A DNA stretch of 64,000 nt from Pimelobacter simplex (GCF_024662235.1 NZ_CP096276.1:4030001-4094000); one strand, 5' to 3'. Counted from the first letter of the stretch, positions 37,104 through 46,074 are shown. Program-made: numbers and translations. The notes: generated from the letters alone by a model not told the origin.

Positions 37104-37154
37104 GTGCGGCCCGGACGGACCAACCCAACCCCCCCAGGTCTGTCCGGGCCGCAC
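37104..37154 (+). terminator. Strong hairpin in the leader of the second MalT-like regulator
   Basis: Arms 37104-37121 and 37137-37154 pair at 17 of 18 positions (GTGCGGCCCGGACGGACC against GGTCTGTCCGGGCCGCAC) around a 15-base A/C-only loop. It may end transcription of the sortase fusion or act as an attenuator between copy 2 of the element and the regulator gene. No T-tract follows. The rest of 36945-37276 holds no gene. Confidence 0.6.
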
Positions 37155-37208
37155 CTCCTCCCGCCGCCCCTGCGGCGTGCGCGATGATGGGCCCTCGAGA
37201 CGGCGCCC

Positions 37209-37260
37209 CGGGGCGGCCCGGGGCGGCCCGGGACGTCTCGGGTCGACTCGGGTCGACTCA
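37209..37260 (+). repeat. Short 10-bp tandem duplications upstream of the second regulator
   Basis: GGGCGGCCCG occurs twice in a row (37211-37230) and GGTCGACTC repeats at 37241 and 37251. They are simple duplications just before the ribosome site and could modulate spacing or structure of the leader. Confidence 0.45.
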
Positions 37261-37276
37261 GGCCGAGGAGGGAGCC

Positions 37277-39868
37277 ATGGCCGGCGGAGGTCCCGTGCTG
37301 CTCCCGCGCGCCCGGCTGCACCACACGCTCGACCACCCCGAGGCCCGGCTGAGCGTCGTCGCGGCCCCGAGCGGCTACGGCAAGACCAGCCTGGCCCGGG
37401 CCTGGGTCGAGACGCTCACCGCGACCGACGTCGTCTGGGTGACGCTCGAGAACGACCTCGAGTCCCGGTCGGCCTTCTGGCAGACCGTGCTCGCCGCCAC
37501 CGGCCGGGTCGGCATGACGGGCGGGCCGGCCGCGCCGCCCGCCCTGCTCACCGAGATCGAGTCCAGCCCCGATCCCGCCGCGGTGATCGCCCGCGGTCTC
37601 GCGAGCAGCACCCGGCCGCTGCTCGTGCTCGACGCCTACGAGAAGGTCCGGGCCGCGGCCGGACAGGTCGACGACGACCTGCTGCGCCTGGTCCGCCTGG
37701 TCCCCCGGCTGCAGGTGGTCGTCACCACCCGCACCCCCGGCACGCTGGCCGGCCCCGCCCGGCGCCTGCGCGGCGAGGTGCAGCTGCTGACCGAGGACGA
37801 CCTCGCCTTCACCCTCGACGAGACCCGCGACCTGCTGGCGGCCTTCGGCAGTCCCGGCGCGAGCGACACCGCGCCGGACCTGCACGCGGCCACCCACGGC
37901 TACCCGCTGGCGCTGCGGGCCGCGATGCTCGCCCGCCCCCACGACCGGGCGCGGACCACCCCGGGCCAGCACGACCCCGCCTGGCAGGCGCTGGTGGCCG
38001 AGGACCTGCGCGCCCAGCTCGAGCGCGGTGCGGCGTACGCCTTCGTGCTGGCGACCAGCGTGCCGCCGTACTTCGACGCGGAGCTGGCCGTCGACCTGGC
38101 CGCGGGAACGACCGGCGCCGCCGGTCCGGCCGAGGTCGAGGAGATCCTCGACGAGCTGGAGTGGAACGGGTTCGGCCGCCGGATCCCCTTCGCGCCGGGC
38201 CACCAGGTCTTCCAGTACGTCGAGTCGCTGCGCGACGCCGTCCTGGCCGAGGCCCGGCAGCGCCCGGTGGCCGAGCAACAGCGGGCGGCCGAGCACAGCG
38301 CGGCGTGGCTGCACCGGCACGGCAGCTACGAGGCCGCCCTCGAGATGGCCGTCGGCGCCGGCCTGTTCGGCATCGCCGCCCGGGTCTACGCCGCCGTCGT
38401 CGTCACCACCCAGGACGCCCAGTCCACCGGCCTGGTCGACCGTCACCTCGCCTCGGTCCCGAGCCGCGCGCTCACCCAGTTCCCCGCGCTCGCGTTCGGG
38501 CGCGGGCTCGCCTGCTTCCGCGACCCGTCGCTGCGCGGCGCCGCCGCCGACTACTTCCGGATCTCCGCCCGCTGGGACGGCCCGCGCTTCCCGAACCCGA
38601 CCACCGGCGAGTACCTCCTCGGCCACGTCGCGAAGGTCGTCAGCCTGCGTCTGCTCGGGCGGGTCCAGGAGTCCGGCCGGGCCGCCGCCGAGGCCCTCGA
38701 CTTCCTCGCGCGGATGCCCGCGGGCGAGCGCGAGGGGCTCAGCTTCCTCGGCCCGATGGCGCTGCGCCACCTCGCCTACTCCCAGTTCCTCGCCGGCGAC
38801 GTCGCCGGCGCCCGGGACTCCACGACCCGCGCGGTCGCGATGGCGACCGACCCGGTGGTGCGCAACCACACCGCGGTGTACGCCGTCGGGCTGGGCGCGT
38901 TCGAGGGCCAGACCGTCCCGGCCCGCGCGGCCCGCTCGCTGCTCAGTGCGCCGGCCTGGCGCCCGGGCGAGGACCGCTCCTACGCCAACGCCCTGGGCCG
39001 GATCGGGGAGGCCGTCCTCCGGCTCGACGACGCCGACTTCGCCGGCGCCCTCGCCACCTTCGACGACACCACCTTCCGCGACACCACCGAGCACTGGCCG
39101 TTGCTGACCTGGACCCTCCTGCACGCCCACATCGGCCTCGGCTCCGCCGCCGCCGAGGCACGCCGGGTCGAGGAGCAGCTGCGCCGGACGCCGGCGCCGC
39201 CGGTGATGGGCGACAGCGTCGGCGCGGCCGCGGTCCGTGGTGCCCTCGCCGTCGCCTGGCTCGCGGCCGGCAACCACCCCCGCTCGACGGCGCTGCTGCG
39301 CTCCCGGACCGGCTACGGCGGGCAGCTCGCGCCCGCGGCGGCCCTCTCCCGCCTGCTGGCCGGCGACGCCACCGGTCTGCTCACCGCGCTGCCCGCGCTG
39401 GAGAGCCGCCCCGGGCACACGATCCGCTCGCTCGCCGCCGTCCTGGTCCTCGGCGCCGCGGCCGCCACCCGGACCGGGCACGACGACGCCGCCGCGGCCC
39501 TGCTCGAGCGCGTCCTCGCCCAGGTCGGCCCCGACGGCGCCCGCCTGCACCTGATCTACCTGCCGCCCGACGACGTCGCCGCGCTGCGCCGGATCGCGGC
39601 GAGCCGGGGCAGCCCCGCCGTCCAGGAGCACCTGGCCGCGCCGATCCCGGCCTGCTTCGACGCCGCGCCCACCGTCGTCGCGCTGACCCGCCAGGAGCGG
39701 ACCGTGCTCGCCGCCCTCGCCCAGCACCCCCACCGGGGCGACCTGGCCGCCGCCCTGCACCTGTCGGAGAACACCGTCAAGACCCACCTGCAGCGGATCT
39801 ACCGCAAGCTCGGCGCCGGCTCGCGCACCGCCGTGCTGGAACGGGCGATCGAGCTCGACCTGCTCTAG
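37277..39868 (+). CDS. MalT-like LuxR-family ATPase regulator, copy 2
   Basis: An 863-residue paralogue of the regulator at 27.7 kb with the same layout: Walker A APSGYGKTSLARAW, an LLVLDAYEKVR segment, a long helical sensor region and the C-terminal helix-turn-helix LTRQERTVLAALAQHPHRGDLAAALHLSENTVKTHLQRIYRKLG. Long identical stretches are shared between the two, for example PPYFD and VFQYVESLR. ATG 37277 is set by the strong GAGGAGGGAG site 2 bases upstream; longer in-frame readings would run through the hairpin and duplications. It lies between the sortase fusion and the LPATG protein, both carrying the same upstream element. Confidence 0.9.
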   Translation: MAGGGPVLLPRARLHHTLDHPEARLSVVAAPSGYGKTSLARAWVETLTATDVVWVTLENDLESRSAFWQTVLAATGRVGMTGGPAAPPALLTEIESSPDPAAVIARGLASSTRPLLVLDAYEKVRAAAGQVDDDLLRLVRLVPRLQVVVTTRTPGTLAGPARRLRGEVQLLTEDDLAFTLDETRDLLAAFGSPGASDTAPDLHAATHGYPLALRAAMLARPHDRARTTPGQHDPAWQALVAEDLRAQLERGAAYAFVLATSVPPYFDAELAVDLAAGTTGAAGPAEVEEILDELEWNGFGRRIPFAPGHQVFQYVESLRDAVLAEARQRPVAEQQRAAEHSAAWLHRHGSYEAALEMAVGAGLFGIAARVYAAVVVTTQDAQSTGLVDRHLASVPSRALTQFPALAFGRGLACFRDPSLRGAAADYFRISARWDGPRFPNPTTGEYLLGHVAKVVSLRLLGRVQESGRAAAEALDFLARMPAGEREGLSFLGPMALRHLAYSQFLAGDVAGARDSTTRAVAMATDPVVRNHTAVYAVGLGAFEGQTVPARAARSLLSAPAWRPGEDRSYANALGRIGEAVLRLDDADFAGALATFDDTTFRDTTEHWPLLTWTLLHAHIGLGSAAAEARRVEEQLRRTPAPPVMGDSVGAAAVRGALAVAWLAAGNHPRSTALLRSRTGYGGQLAPAAALSRLLAGDATGLLTALPALESRPGHTIRSLAAVLVLGAAAATRTGHDDAAAALLERVLAQVGPDGARLHLIYLPPDDVAALRRIAASRGSPAVQEHLAAPIPACFDAAPTVVALTRQERTVLAALAQHPHRGDLAAALHLSENTVKTHLQRIYRKLGAGSRTAVLERAIELDLL

Positions 39869-39870
39869 CT

Positions 39871-39944
39871 GGGTGACTTTCGGGGCGACTTGTCCCCCGG
39901 AGGCGTTGCCCGGCACCCGGTCAGGGGGTTCGGTAGAGCCGCCG
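39871..39944 (+). promoter_or_regulatory. Copy 3 of the 74-bp regulatory element
   Basis: GGGTGAC at 39871 and GGGCGAC at 39883, followed at the same offsets as copy 1 by CGGAG, GCAC, GGGGGTTCG and CCGCCG. By hand count 46 of 74 positions match copy 1 with no gap. It starts 2 bases past the regulator stop and ends 43 bases before the LPATG-protein start, almost the same spacing as in front of the sortase fusion. Confidence 0.7.
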
Positions 39945-39987
39945 CGGCCTGCTCGGCCCGCGGCATCCCCCGATCGGAGCCTTCCTC

Positions 39988-42714
39988 ATGTCCTCACGTC
40001 GCGGCCCGGCCGCCGTCCTCGCCCTCGGCGCGGCCACCCTGGTGCTGCTCGCCGGCATCACGCCGGCGATGGCCGACGACCCGACCCCGACCCCGGCTGT
40101 CCCGGCTTCCCCGGCGCCGACCGCCGCGGTCGAGACGCCGACGCCCGAGACGCCGACGCCCGAGCCGACGCCGTCACCGGAGGCCGATCCGACCCCGACC
40201 CCGACGCCGTCCCCAGAGGCCGAGCCGGCCCCGGAGAAGGCGTCCGCGCCCGCCGCGGCCCGGCCGGCCGGCATCACCCTCACTCCCGAGACGGCCTCGA
40301 CCGTCGCCGGTGAGCCGGCGTCCTTCGCCGTGTGGAGCGTCGACGCCGACGGGACGCGGCTGCGCGAGGTCACCGCCGAGGCCGACTACGAGGTCGTCGG
40401 CGGCGGGTCCTGCACCGCCGGGTCCTGCACCACGACGCGGGCCGGCGTCGCCGTGGTCAAGGCGCGGTGGGACCGCTTCTCCGCCGTCGCCGGCCTCCAG
40501 GTCACCCCGGGACCGACCGCCGGGATCACGCTGAAGCCCACCGCCGCCAGCATCGGCATCGGCGACGCCCAGGTCTTCAGCGCGCTGCGCGTCGACCGGT
40601 ACGGGAACCGGACCGAGCTGGCGTACACCGTCGACTACACCGCCAGCGGTGGGCTCGCGTGCCTCGCCAGCGGGCACAGCGCGCGCTGCGAGCCGACCAC
40701 CCCCGGCACCTACACCGTCACGGTCACCGATCCGAGCGACCCCGCGGTGACCGCGTCGGCCACCTTGACCGTCGGCGGCCACGTGCTCAACGGCCTCTCC
40801 GTGACCGGTCCGCCGGGCCCCGTGAGCGCCGGTACGCCGTTCGCGGTGACCGCCGCCGGCCGCACCCCCCTCGGGAACACGCTCGACGTCACCGACCGCG
40901 CCGCCTTCCGGGTCGCGCCCGTCGACGACCACGGCGTCACCGACCTCGGGGCCTCGGTCACCTGCCCGGCCGCCACCTGCACCCTCGACCGGGCCGGGCG
41001 GTACTCCGTCGTCGCCCTCCTGGACGACCCGACCCTGAGCGCCACGACCGAGGTCGAGGTCGCGCCCGGCGCACCGACCGGTCTCGTCGTGAGCCCGGCC
41101 GAGGCCGCCGTCACCGCCAGCGCGAGCCAGGACTTCCGGGCCGCGCTCGTGGACTCCTTCGGCAACCGCACGCCGGCGCCCGGGGCGACGTACACGATCG
41201 GTGCGCCGGGTATCTGCACCGACAACGCCTGCACGGCCGCCACCGCGGGGACCTACACCGTCACCGCCACCGAGGGCGGCCGGACCGCGACCGCGACCCT
41301 CCGGGTGCACCCGGACGAGCGGCCCACCGCGGGGATCGCCCGGATCGAGGTGGCCCCGACCGCGGCGAGCACGCCCGCGGGTGCGCCCGGGACGTTCGTG
41401 GTCCGGGCCTACGCCGCGGACGGCCTGCCGCTGGGCACCGTCACCGACAACGCCCGGCTCACGATCGAGGGCGCGGGCACCCTGCGGACGCCGTTCGGCG
41501 AGCGCTCCCTCCGCTGCACCGGCGCCACCTGCACCTCCACCGCCGCGGGCCGGCACACCGTGACGGCCCACCTCGGCGACCTCACCGCGACGACCACCTT
41601 CGTGGTCGTGTCCGACGGCAACCGGGTCGCGACCGGCCTGGCTCCCTCCGCGGCCGTGATCCGGGCCGGCGAGACCCAGGCGTTCGCGCCCGGGATCCTC
41701 GACACCTACGGCAACCTGGCCGAGGGGTCCACGGGCATCGACGCCCTGGAGCTCCAGGCGAGCGCCGGCGCGAGCTGCACCGGCACGGTCTGCGGGTCGA
41801 CCCGGGCCGGCGTCTACGTCATCCGGATCGGCGGGTTGAACGGCCAGCCGGTCAACGAGGAGTTCCAGTGGCTCTACACGGCCCTCCTCATCGTCGTCCC
41901 GGGCCCCACCGACCGCATCGGGCTCGATCCGGCGACGGCGACCGTCCCCGCCGGCGAGGCCGTGGACCTCACCGCGACGGCGTACGACGCCTACGACAAC
42001 GTGATCGGCGACGTCACCGACCGGACCGCTTTCGCCCCCGGTCCGGGCGCGACCTGCGTCGCCCAGCGGTGCTCCAGCACGGTCGCCGCGACCTACCCGG
42101 TCACCGGCACCCTGGACGGCAGGAGCGCCGAGGCACGCCTGACCGTCGTGGCGGGTCCCGTCGACCGGATCACGCTGAGCCCCGGCCGGGCCACCATCGA
42201 GGCCGGTCGCACCCGGGCCTTCACCGCCGCGGGCTTCGACGCCTACGGCAACGAGACCGGTGACCTCACCGGGGCCACCACCTTCACCAGCACCGCGCCC
42301 GGCACCTGCTCGGCCAACGCCTGCGGGGCGACCTCGGCCGGCGACCTCACCGTCACCGGCTCGTACGTCGTCCCGGCGCCGGCCGCACCGGAGCGCTTGG
42401 CGTCCGGCCGGTTCGGGGCCCTGCTCGCCGCGCCCGGCGACACGGTGACGGGGACCGCCACGCTCACCGTCACGCCTCGGGATCCCGGCACCCCGGGCAC
42501 GCCGGGCACGCCCGAGGGACCCGGTGACGGCGCCAGTGACGGCAACGCCGGTCACGGCGGCGGCGGGAACCCGGCCGACGGCTCCGGCTCTGGTACTGCC
42601 GACGCCGGCGCCCTGCCCGCCACCGGCTCCGCGGTCGACGGGCGGTACGGCCTGCTCGCCGTCCTGCTCCTGGCGGCCGGGGCCGTGTGCCTGCGCCGGG
42701 CCCGGCGCGCCTAG
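39988..42714 (+). CDS. LPATG-anchored surface protein of cysteine-paired Ig-like repeats
   Basis: 908 residues. A signal peptide (MSSRRGPAAVLALGAATLVLLAG ... AMA) precedes a Pro/Thr/Glu-rich linker to about residue 90. About eight Ig-like (Big_2-type) repeats of roughly 80-100 residues follow. Each ends with a close Cys pair such as GSCTAGSC, VTCPAATC, GICTDNAC, LRCTGATC, ATCVAQRC and GTCSANAC before an AGxYxVxA strand. The C-terminus has a Gly/Asn linker, LPATG at 876-880, a hydrophobic helix and RRARRA, a classic sortase sorting signal. It should be covalently fixed to peptidoglycan. GGAGCC precedes the ATG. Confidence 0.85.
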   Translation: MSSRRGPAAVLALGAATLVLLAGITPAMADDPTPTPAVPASPAPTAAVETPTPETPTPEPTPSPEADPTPTPTPSPEAEPAPEKASAPAAARPAGITLTPETASTVAGEPASFAVWSVDADGTRLREVTAEADYEVVGGGSCTAGSCTTTRAGVAVVKARWDRFSAVAGLQVTPGPTAGITLKPTAASIGIGDAQVFSALRVDRYGNRTELAYTVDYTASGGLACLASGHSARCEPTTPGTYTVTVTDPSDPAVTASATLTVGGHVLNGLSVTGPPGPVSAGTPFAVTAAGRTPLGNTLDVTDRAAFRVAPVDDHGVTDLGASVTCPAATCTLDRAGRYSVVALLDDPTLSATTEVEVAPGAPTGLVVSPAEAAVTASASQDFRAALVDSFGNRTPAPGATYTIGAPGICTDNACTAATAGTYTVTATEGGRTATATLRVHPDERPTAGIARIEVAPTAASTPAGAPGTFVVRAYAADGLPLGTVTDNARLTIEGAGTLRTPFGERSLRCTGATCTSTAAGRHTVTAHLGDLTATTTFVVVSDGNRVATGLAPSAAVIRAGETQAFAPGILDTYGNLAEGSTGIDALELQASAGASCTGTVCGSTRAGVYVIRIGGLNGQPVNEEFQWLYTALLIVVPGPTDRIGLDPATATVPAGEAVDLTATAYDAYDNVIGDVTDRTAFAPGPGATCVAQRCSSTVAATYPVTGTLDGRSAEARLTVVAGPVDRITLSPGRATIEAGRTRAFTAAGFDAYGNETGDLTGATTFTSTAPGTCSANACGATSAGDLTVTGSYVVPAPAAPERLASGRFGALLAAPGDTVTGTATLTVTPRDPGTPGTPGTPEGPGDGASDGNAGHGGGGNPADGSGSGTADAGALPATGSAVDGRYGLLAVLLLAAGAVCLRRARRA

Positions 42715-42723
42715 GGTCGAGAC

Positions 42724-43041
42724 ATGTCCGTCGTGAAGATCAACGCCATCCAGGTCCCCGAGGGCGCCGGCCCCGAGCTCGAGAAGCGCTTCGCCGCCCG
42801 CGCGGGCGCGGTCGAGGGGTCGCCGGGCTTCCTGGGCTTCCAGCTGCTCCGCCCGACCGCGGGCGAGGACCGCTACTTCGTCGTCACCCAGTGGGCCGAC
42901 GAGGAGTCGTTCGCCGCCTGGCGCGACGGCCAGGGCCGCGCCGCGCACGCCGAGAAGCCGGGCGAGGCGCCCCGCAAGCCGGTCGCGACCGGCGCCGACC
43001 TGCTGGAGTTCGAGGTCGTCCTCGACGTCAAGGGCGGCTGA
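42724..43041 (+). CDS. mhuD: Heme-degrading monooxygenase, MhuD type
   Basis: A 105-residue ABM-fold protein that opens heme and releases iron. The sequence closely follows mycobacterial MhuD: VVKINAIQVPEGAGPELEKRFA, SPGFLGFQLLRP and LLEFEVVLDVKG. The three residues critical in MhuD are kept at the same numbers: Asn7, Trp66 and His75. In MhuD these give mycobilin without CO release, so the same chemistry is likely (inference). Cytoplasmic. It follows the LPATG gene by 9 bases but is probably functionally separate. Confidence 0.9.
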   Translation: MSVVKINAIQVPEGAGPELEKRFAARAGAVEGSPGFLGFQLLRPTAGEDRYFVVTQWADEESFAAWRDGQGRAAHAEKPGEAPRKPVATGADLLEFEVVLDVKGG

Positions 43042-43426
43042 GCAGCCGCGCCGCACGGCGCAGGTCGGCCGCCACGGCCGCCCGGCTCCCCCACGTCACC
43101 AGGCCGCCCACCCGGAGGCCGCGGACCGCGAAGTCCGCGGTCACCCGGCAGCCGGCGGCGTCCTCGTCGAAGCGCAGCTCCAGGCGGGCCCGGAACGGGC
43201 CGCACTCGCCCTCCTCGACCCACCGGTACGGCGGCTCACTGAGCGTCGTGCGCATCCGGGGCCGGATGCCGGGGACCACGGTCACGTCGGTCCACGCGCT
43301 GTCGTCGTCCCGCACCCCGGCGACCGCCCGCAGCGAGGACTGCCAGGCCGGCCGGTTGCGCGGGTCGGCGAGGTAGGCGAACGCCCGCTCCCGCGGGACC
43401 GGGAAGGCGACGACGATCCGGGTCAC
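43028..43426 (-). CDS. SRPBCC (polyketide cyclase/START-like) protein
   Basis: A 132-residue protein with the N-terminal strand and helix typical of the fold (IVVAFPVPRERAFAYLADPRNRPAWQSSL). Such proteins bind hydrophobic ligands; the ligand here is unknown. Its start overlaps the end of the upstream DUF2306 gene by 4 bases and its 3' end overlaps mhuD by 14 bases on the other strand. Confidence 0.75.
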   Translation of the reverse strand: MTRIVVAFPVPRERAFAYLADPRNRPAWQSSLRAVAGVRDDDSAWTDVTVVPGIRPRMRTTLSEPPYRWVEEGECGPFRARLELRFDEDAAGCRVTADFAVRGLRVGGLVTWGSRAAVAADLRRAARLLSRP

Positions 43427-44565
43427 CCCACGATCGTGCCAGCCCGCTCCTCAGCCGGGGCGGCCGCAGCGCCGCGGACCCGGCGGCGCGGCGCCGCGGT
43501 GTGCACGATCAGCGCGAAGGCGACCAGGATCGGCGTCACCGGCGCGAGCATCTGGCCGGCCAGGAAGCCGTCGACCAGCCCGTACGACGGCGTCGCGGCC
43601 ACCACGACCAGCGCCGTCACCGGCGTGGCCAGCGCGGCACCCCAGGCCAGCCACCGCCAGCGCTGCTCACCGATCCCCTGACCGGCCCGGCCCGCCCGGG
43701 CCGCGCCGGCGAGGCAGATCGCGAGCAGCCCCCAGGCGGGGAGCAGGTGCCCGGCCCAGACCATCGCGCCCGGCGCCTCGGCGGGCAGCCGGCCGAAGCG
43801 GTCGAGCAGCCACAGCGAGCCGAGCGCCGCGACGACGACCGCGGCGGCGTACTGGAGGCGGGCGTTCGGCGCGACGTCCGCGCGCCGGGTCGCCCGCTGG
43901 GTCAGCAGGAAGGCGATCGCGCCGCCGCCGGGCGCCACGATCGCGAGCGTGGAGGCGCCGGAGTCGAGGCTCGCCATGAGCTCGAGCCCCTCGTCGATCC
44001 GGCCGAGCCCGACCCACAGCACCCGCAGCAGCGGCGCGGTGAGCATGAAGGCGATGTTCATCGTCATCCAGGCGCGGTGGGTGACGACGTCGCGCCGCCG
44101 GATCGCCCACAGGGCGTAGGCCGCCGAACCCAGCGTGCCCGTGGCCAGGCCCCAGAGCTGGAGGTCGAACGCCGAGCCGCCGAAGTAGTCGATGGCCGGG
44201 CTGCCGAGCAGGAAGGCGTAGGCCGCGAGCATGCTCGTCGCCATGAGCGCGAGGTAGACCCGGCCGGCGTACCGGTGCACGGCGGGACGCCGGGCGCGCA
44301 GGCGCGGCGAGAACTGCAGCATCGCCAGGGCCAGCGCGAGCGCCCCGGTGCTCGTGTGCACGAGCATCACGACCCGGTGCTCGCGGTAGTCCTCGGCCCG
44401 CAGCTGGACCACCGACCCGTGCCCGAACCCGAAGTCGTGGCTGACGACCGCCCCCTGGAGGTGGTCCTGGAGCCGCGGTGCGTCGGCGGCGAAGAAGTGC
44501 CACCCGTAGGTGAAGGCCAGCGGGAAGTAGCCGATCGCCACGACCGCCACGACCCAGAAGGCCAC
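43423..44565 (-). CDS. DUF2306 integral membrane protein
   Basis: About 380 residues with eight or more hydrophobic helices. The central part (HRVVMLVHTSTGALALALAMLQF ... RPAVHRYAGRVYLALMATSMLAAYAFLL ... HRAWMTMNIAFMLTAPLLR) matches DUF2306, a family with conserved His residues in the membrane that may bind heme or metal. There is no ATG near the expected N-terminus; GTG 44565 is the first clear start after the purB stop, so the true start could differ. Coupled to the SRPBCC gene downstream. Confidence 0.7.
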   Translation of the reverse strand: MAFWVVAVVAIGYFPLAFTYGWHFFAADAPRLQDHLQGAVVSHDFGFGHGSVVQLRAEDYREHRVVMLVHTSTGALALALAMLQFSPRLRARRPAVHRYAGRVYLALMATSMLAAYAFLLGSPAIDYFGGSAFDLQLWGLATGTLGSAAYALWAIRRRDVVTHRAWMTMNIAFMLTAPLLRVLWVGLGRIDEGLELMASLDSGASTLAIVAPGGGAIAFLLTQRATRRADVAPNARLQYAAAVVVAALGSLWLLDRFGRLPAEAPGAMVWAGHLLPAWGLLAICLAGAARAGRAGQGIGEQRWRWLAWGAALATPVTALVVVAATPSYGLVDGFLAGQMLAPVTPILVAFALIVHTAAPRRRVRGAAAAPAEERAGTIVG

Positions 44566-44609
44566 CCGGGGCAGCGTCCACGCCGAGGGTCCCGGCGTCG
44601 TGCCCGAGG

Positions 44610-46028
44610 TCAGAGGATCGCGCCGGGCGTGTAGGCCGCCGCGGCCGGGTGCGCCTCGACGACCGCGGCGACCTGCCGGCAGACCTCCTGGGTCTGGGCG
44701 ACCGCGGCACCGGTGAAGGTGATCGGCTCGGCGACCAGCGTCGCGAGCTGCTCGGCGGTCAGCCCGAGACGCTCGTCGGCGGCGAGCTTGGCGAACACGT
44801 CGTTCTCGGCCTGGCCCTGGCGCATCGCGAGGGCGGTCCCGACCGCGGCCTCCTTGATCGCCTCGTGCGCGACCTCGCGGCCCACGCCGTTGCGGACCGC
44901 CGCCATGAGCACCTTGGTGGTCGCCAGGAACGGCAGGTAGCGGTCGAGCTCGCGCTGGATCACCGCCGGGAAGGCACCGAACTCGTCGAGCACGGTCAGG
45001 AACGTCTGGAAGAGGCCGTCGACCGCGAAGAAGGCGTCGGGCAGCGCGACCCGTCGTACGACGGAGCAGGAGACGTCGCCCTCGTTCCACTGGTCGCCGG
45101 CGAGCTCGCCGACCATGGAGAGGTAGCCGCGGGTGACCACGGCGAGGCCGTTGACCCGCTCGCAGGAGCGGGTGTTCATCTTGTGGGGCATGGCGGAGGA
45201 GCCGACCTGGCCCTCCTTGAAGCCCTCGGTGACGATCTCGTTGCCGGCCATCAGGCGGATCGTCGTCGCCAGGTTGGACGGCGCCGCGGTGAGCTGGACC
45301 AGCGCGGACAGCACGTCGAAGTCGAGCGAGCGCGGGTAGACCTGGCCGACGCTGGTCAGCACCCGCTCGAAGCCCAGGTGGCGCGCCACCCGCTGCTCCA
45401 GGTCGGCCAGCTTGTCGGCGTCCCCGCCGAGCAGGTCGAGCATGTCCTGGGCGGTACCCATCGGACCCTTGATGCCGCGCAGCGGGTAGCGGGCGAGCAG
45501 CTGCTCGATCCGCTCCACCCCGATGAGCAGCTCGTCGGCCACCGTCGCGAACCGCTTGCCGAGCGTCGTGGCCTGCGCGGCCACGTTGTGGCTCCGGCCC
45601 GCCATCACGGTGGTCTCGTGCTCAGCCGCCAGCCGCGCCAGCCGGGCCAGCGTCGCGACCGCCCGGTCGCGCAGCAGGTCGAGCGACTGCCGGACCTGGA
45701 GCTGCTCGACGTTCTCGGTCAGGTCACGGCTCGTCATGCCCTTGTGGATGTGCTCGTGGCCCGCGAGCGCCGCGAACTCCTCGATGCGCGCCTTCACGTC
45801 GTGCCGGGTGATCCGCTCCCGGTCGGCGATGCTCGCCAGGTCGACGTTCTCGACGACCTTCTCGTAGGCCTCGATCACGCCGTCGGGGACGTCGATACCG
45901 AGGTCCTTCTGCGCCTTGAGGACGGCGATCCACAGCCGCCGCTCGAGGACGATCTTGTGCTCGGGCGACCAGATCTCAGCGAGGTCGGCGGCGGCGTAGC
46001 GGGTGGCGAGGACGTTCGGCACGGTCAC
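44610..46028 (-). CDS. purB: Adenylosuccinate lyase
   Basis: Releases fumarate from SAICAR and from adenylosuccinate. About 472 residues of the fumarase/aspartase superfamily, with MAGRSHNVAAQATTLGKRFA (catalytic His region), the superfamily signature SSAMPHKMNT and SCSVVRRVALPDAFFA. GTG 46028 (GGGAGA upstream) is preferred to the in-frame ATG at 46046. Cytoplasmic. Confidence 0.95.
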   Translation of the reverse strand: MTVPNVLATRYAAADLAEIWSPEHKIVLERRLWIAVLKAQKDLGIDVPDGVIEAYEKVVENVDLASIADRERITRHDVKARIEEFAALAGHEHIHKGMTSRDLTENVEQLQVRQSLDLLRDRAVATLARLARLAAEHETTVMAGRSHNVAAQATTLGKRFATVADELLIGVERIEQLLARYPLRGIKGPMGTAQDMLDLLGGDADKLADLEQRVARHLGFERVLTSVGQVYPRSLDFDVLSALVQLTAAPSNLATTIRLMAGNEIVTEGFKEGQVGSSAMPHKMNTRSCERVNGLAVVTRGYLSMVGELAGDQWNEGDVSCSVVRRVALPDAFFAVDGLFQTFLTVLDEFGAFPAVIQRELDRYLPFLATTKVLMAAVRNGVGREVAHEAIKEAAVGTALAMRQGQAENDVFAKLAADERLGLTAEQLATLVAEPITFTGAAVAQTQEVCRQVAAVVEAHPAAAAYTPGAIL

Positions 46029-46074
46029 GGTGGGCCATTCTCCCATGTGCCGGCGCCCGGGCCGATTCGCCCGC

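Noticed and set aside
31722..37154. A 1,810-codon open frame on the minus strand opposite the sortase-fusion gene
   Set aside because: It mirrors the GC-rich codon pattern of the plus-strand gene, is rich in Arg/Gly/Asp/Val without domains, and has no ribosome site; it is an antisense shadow.
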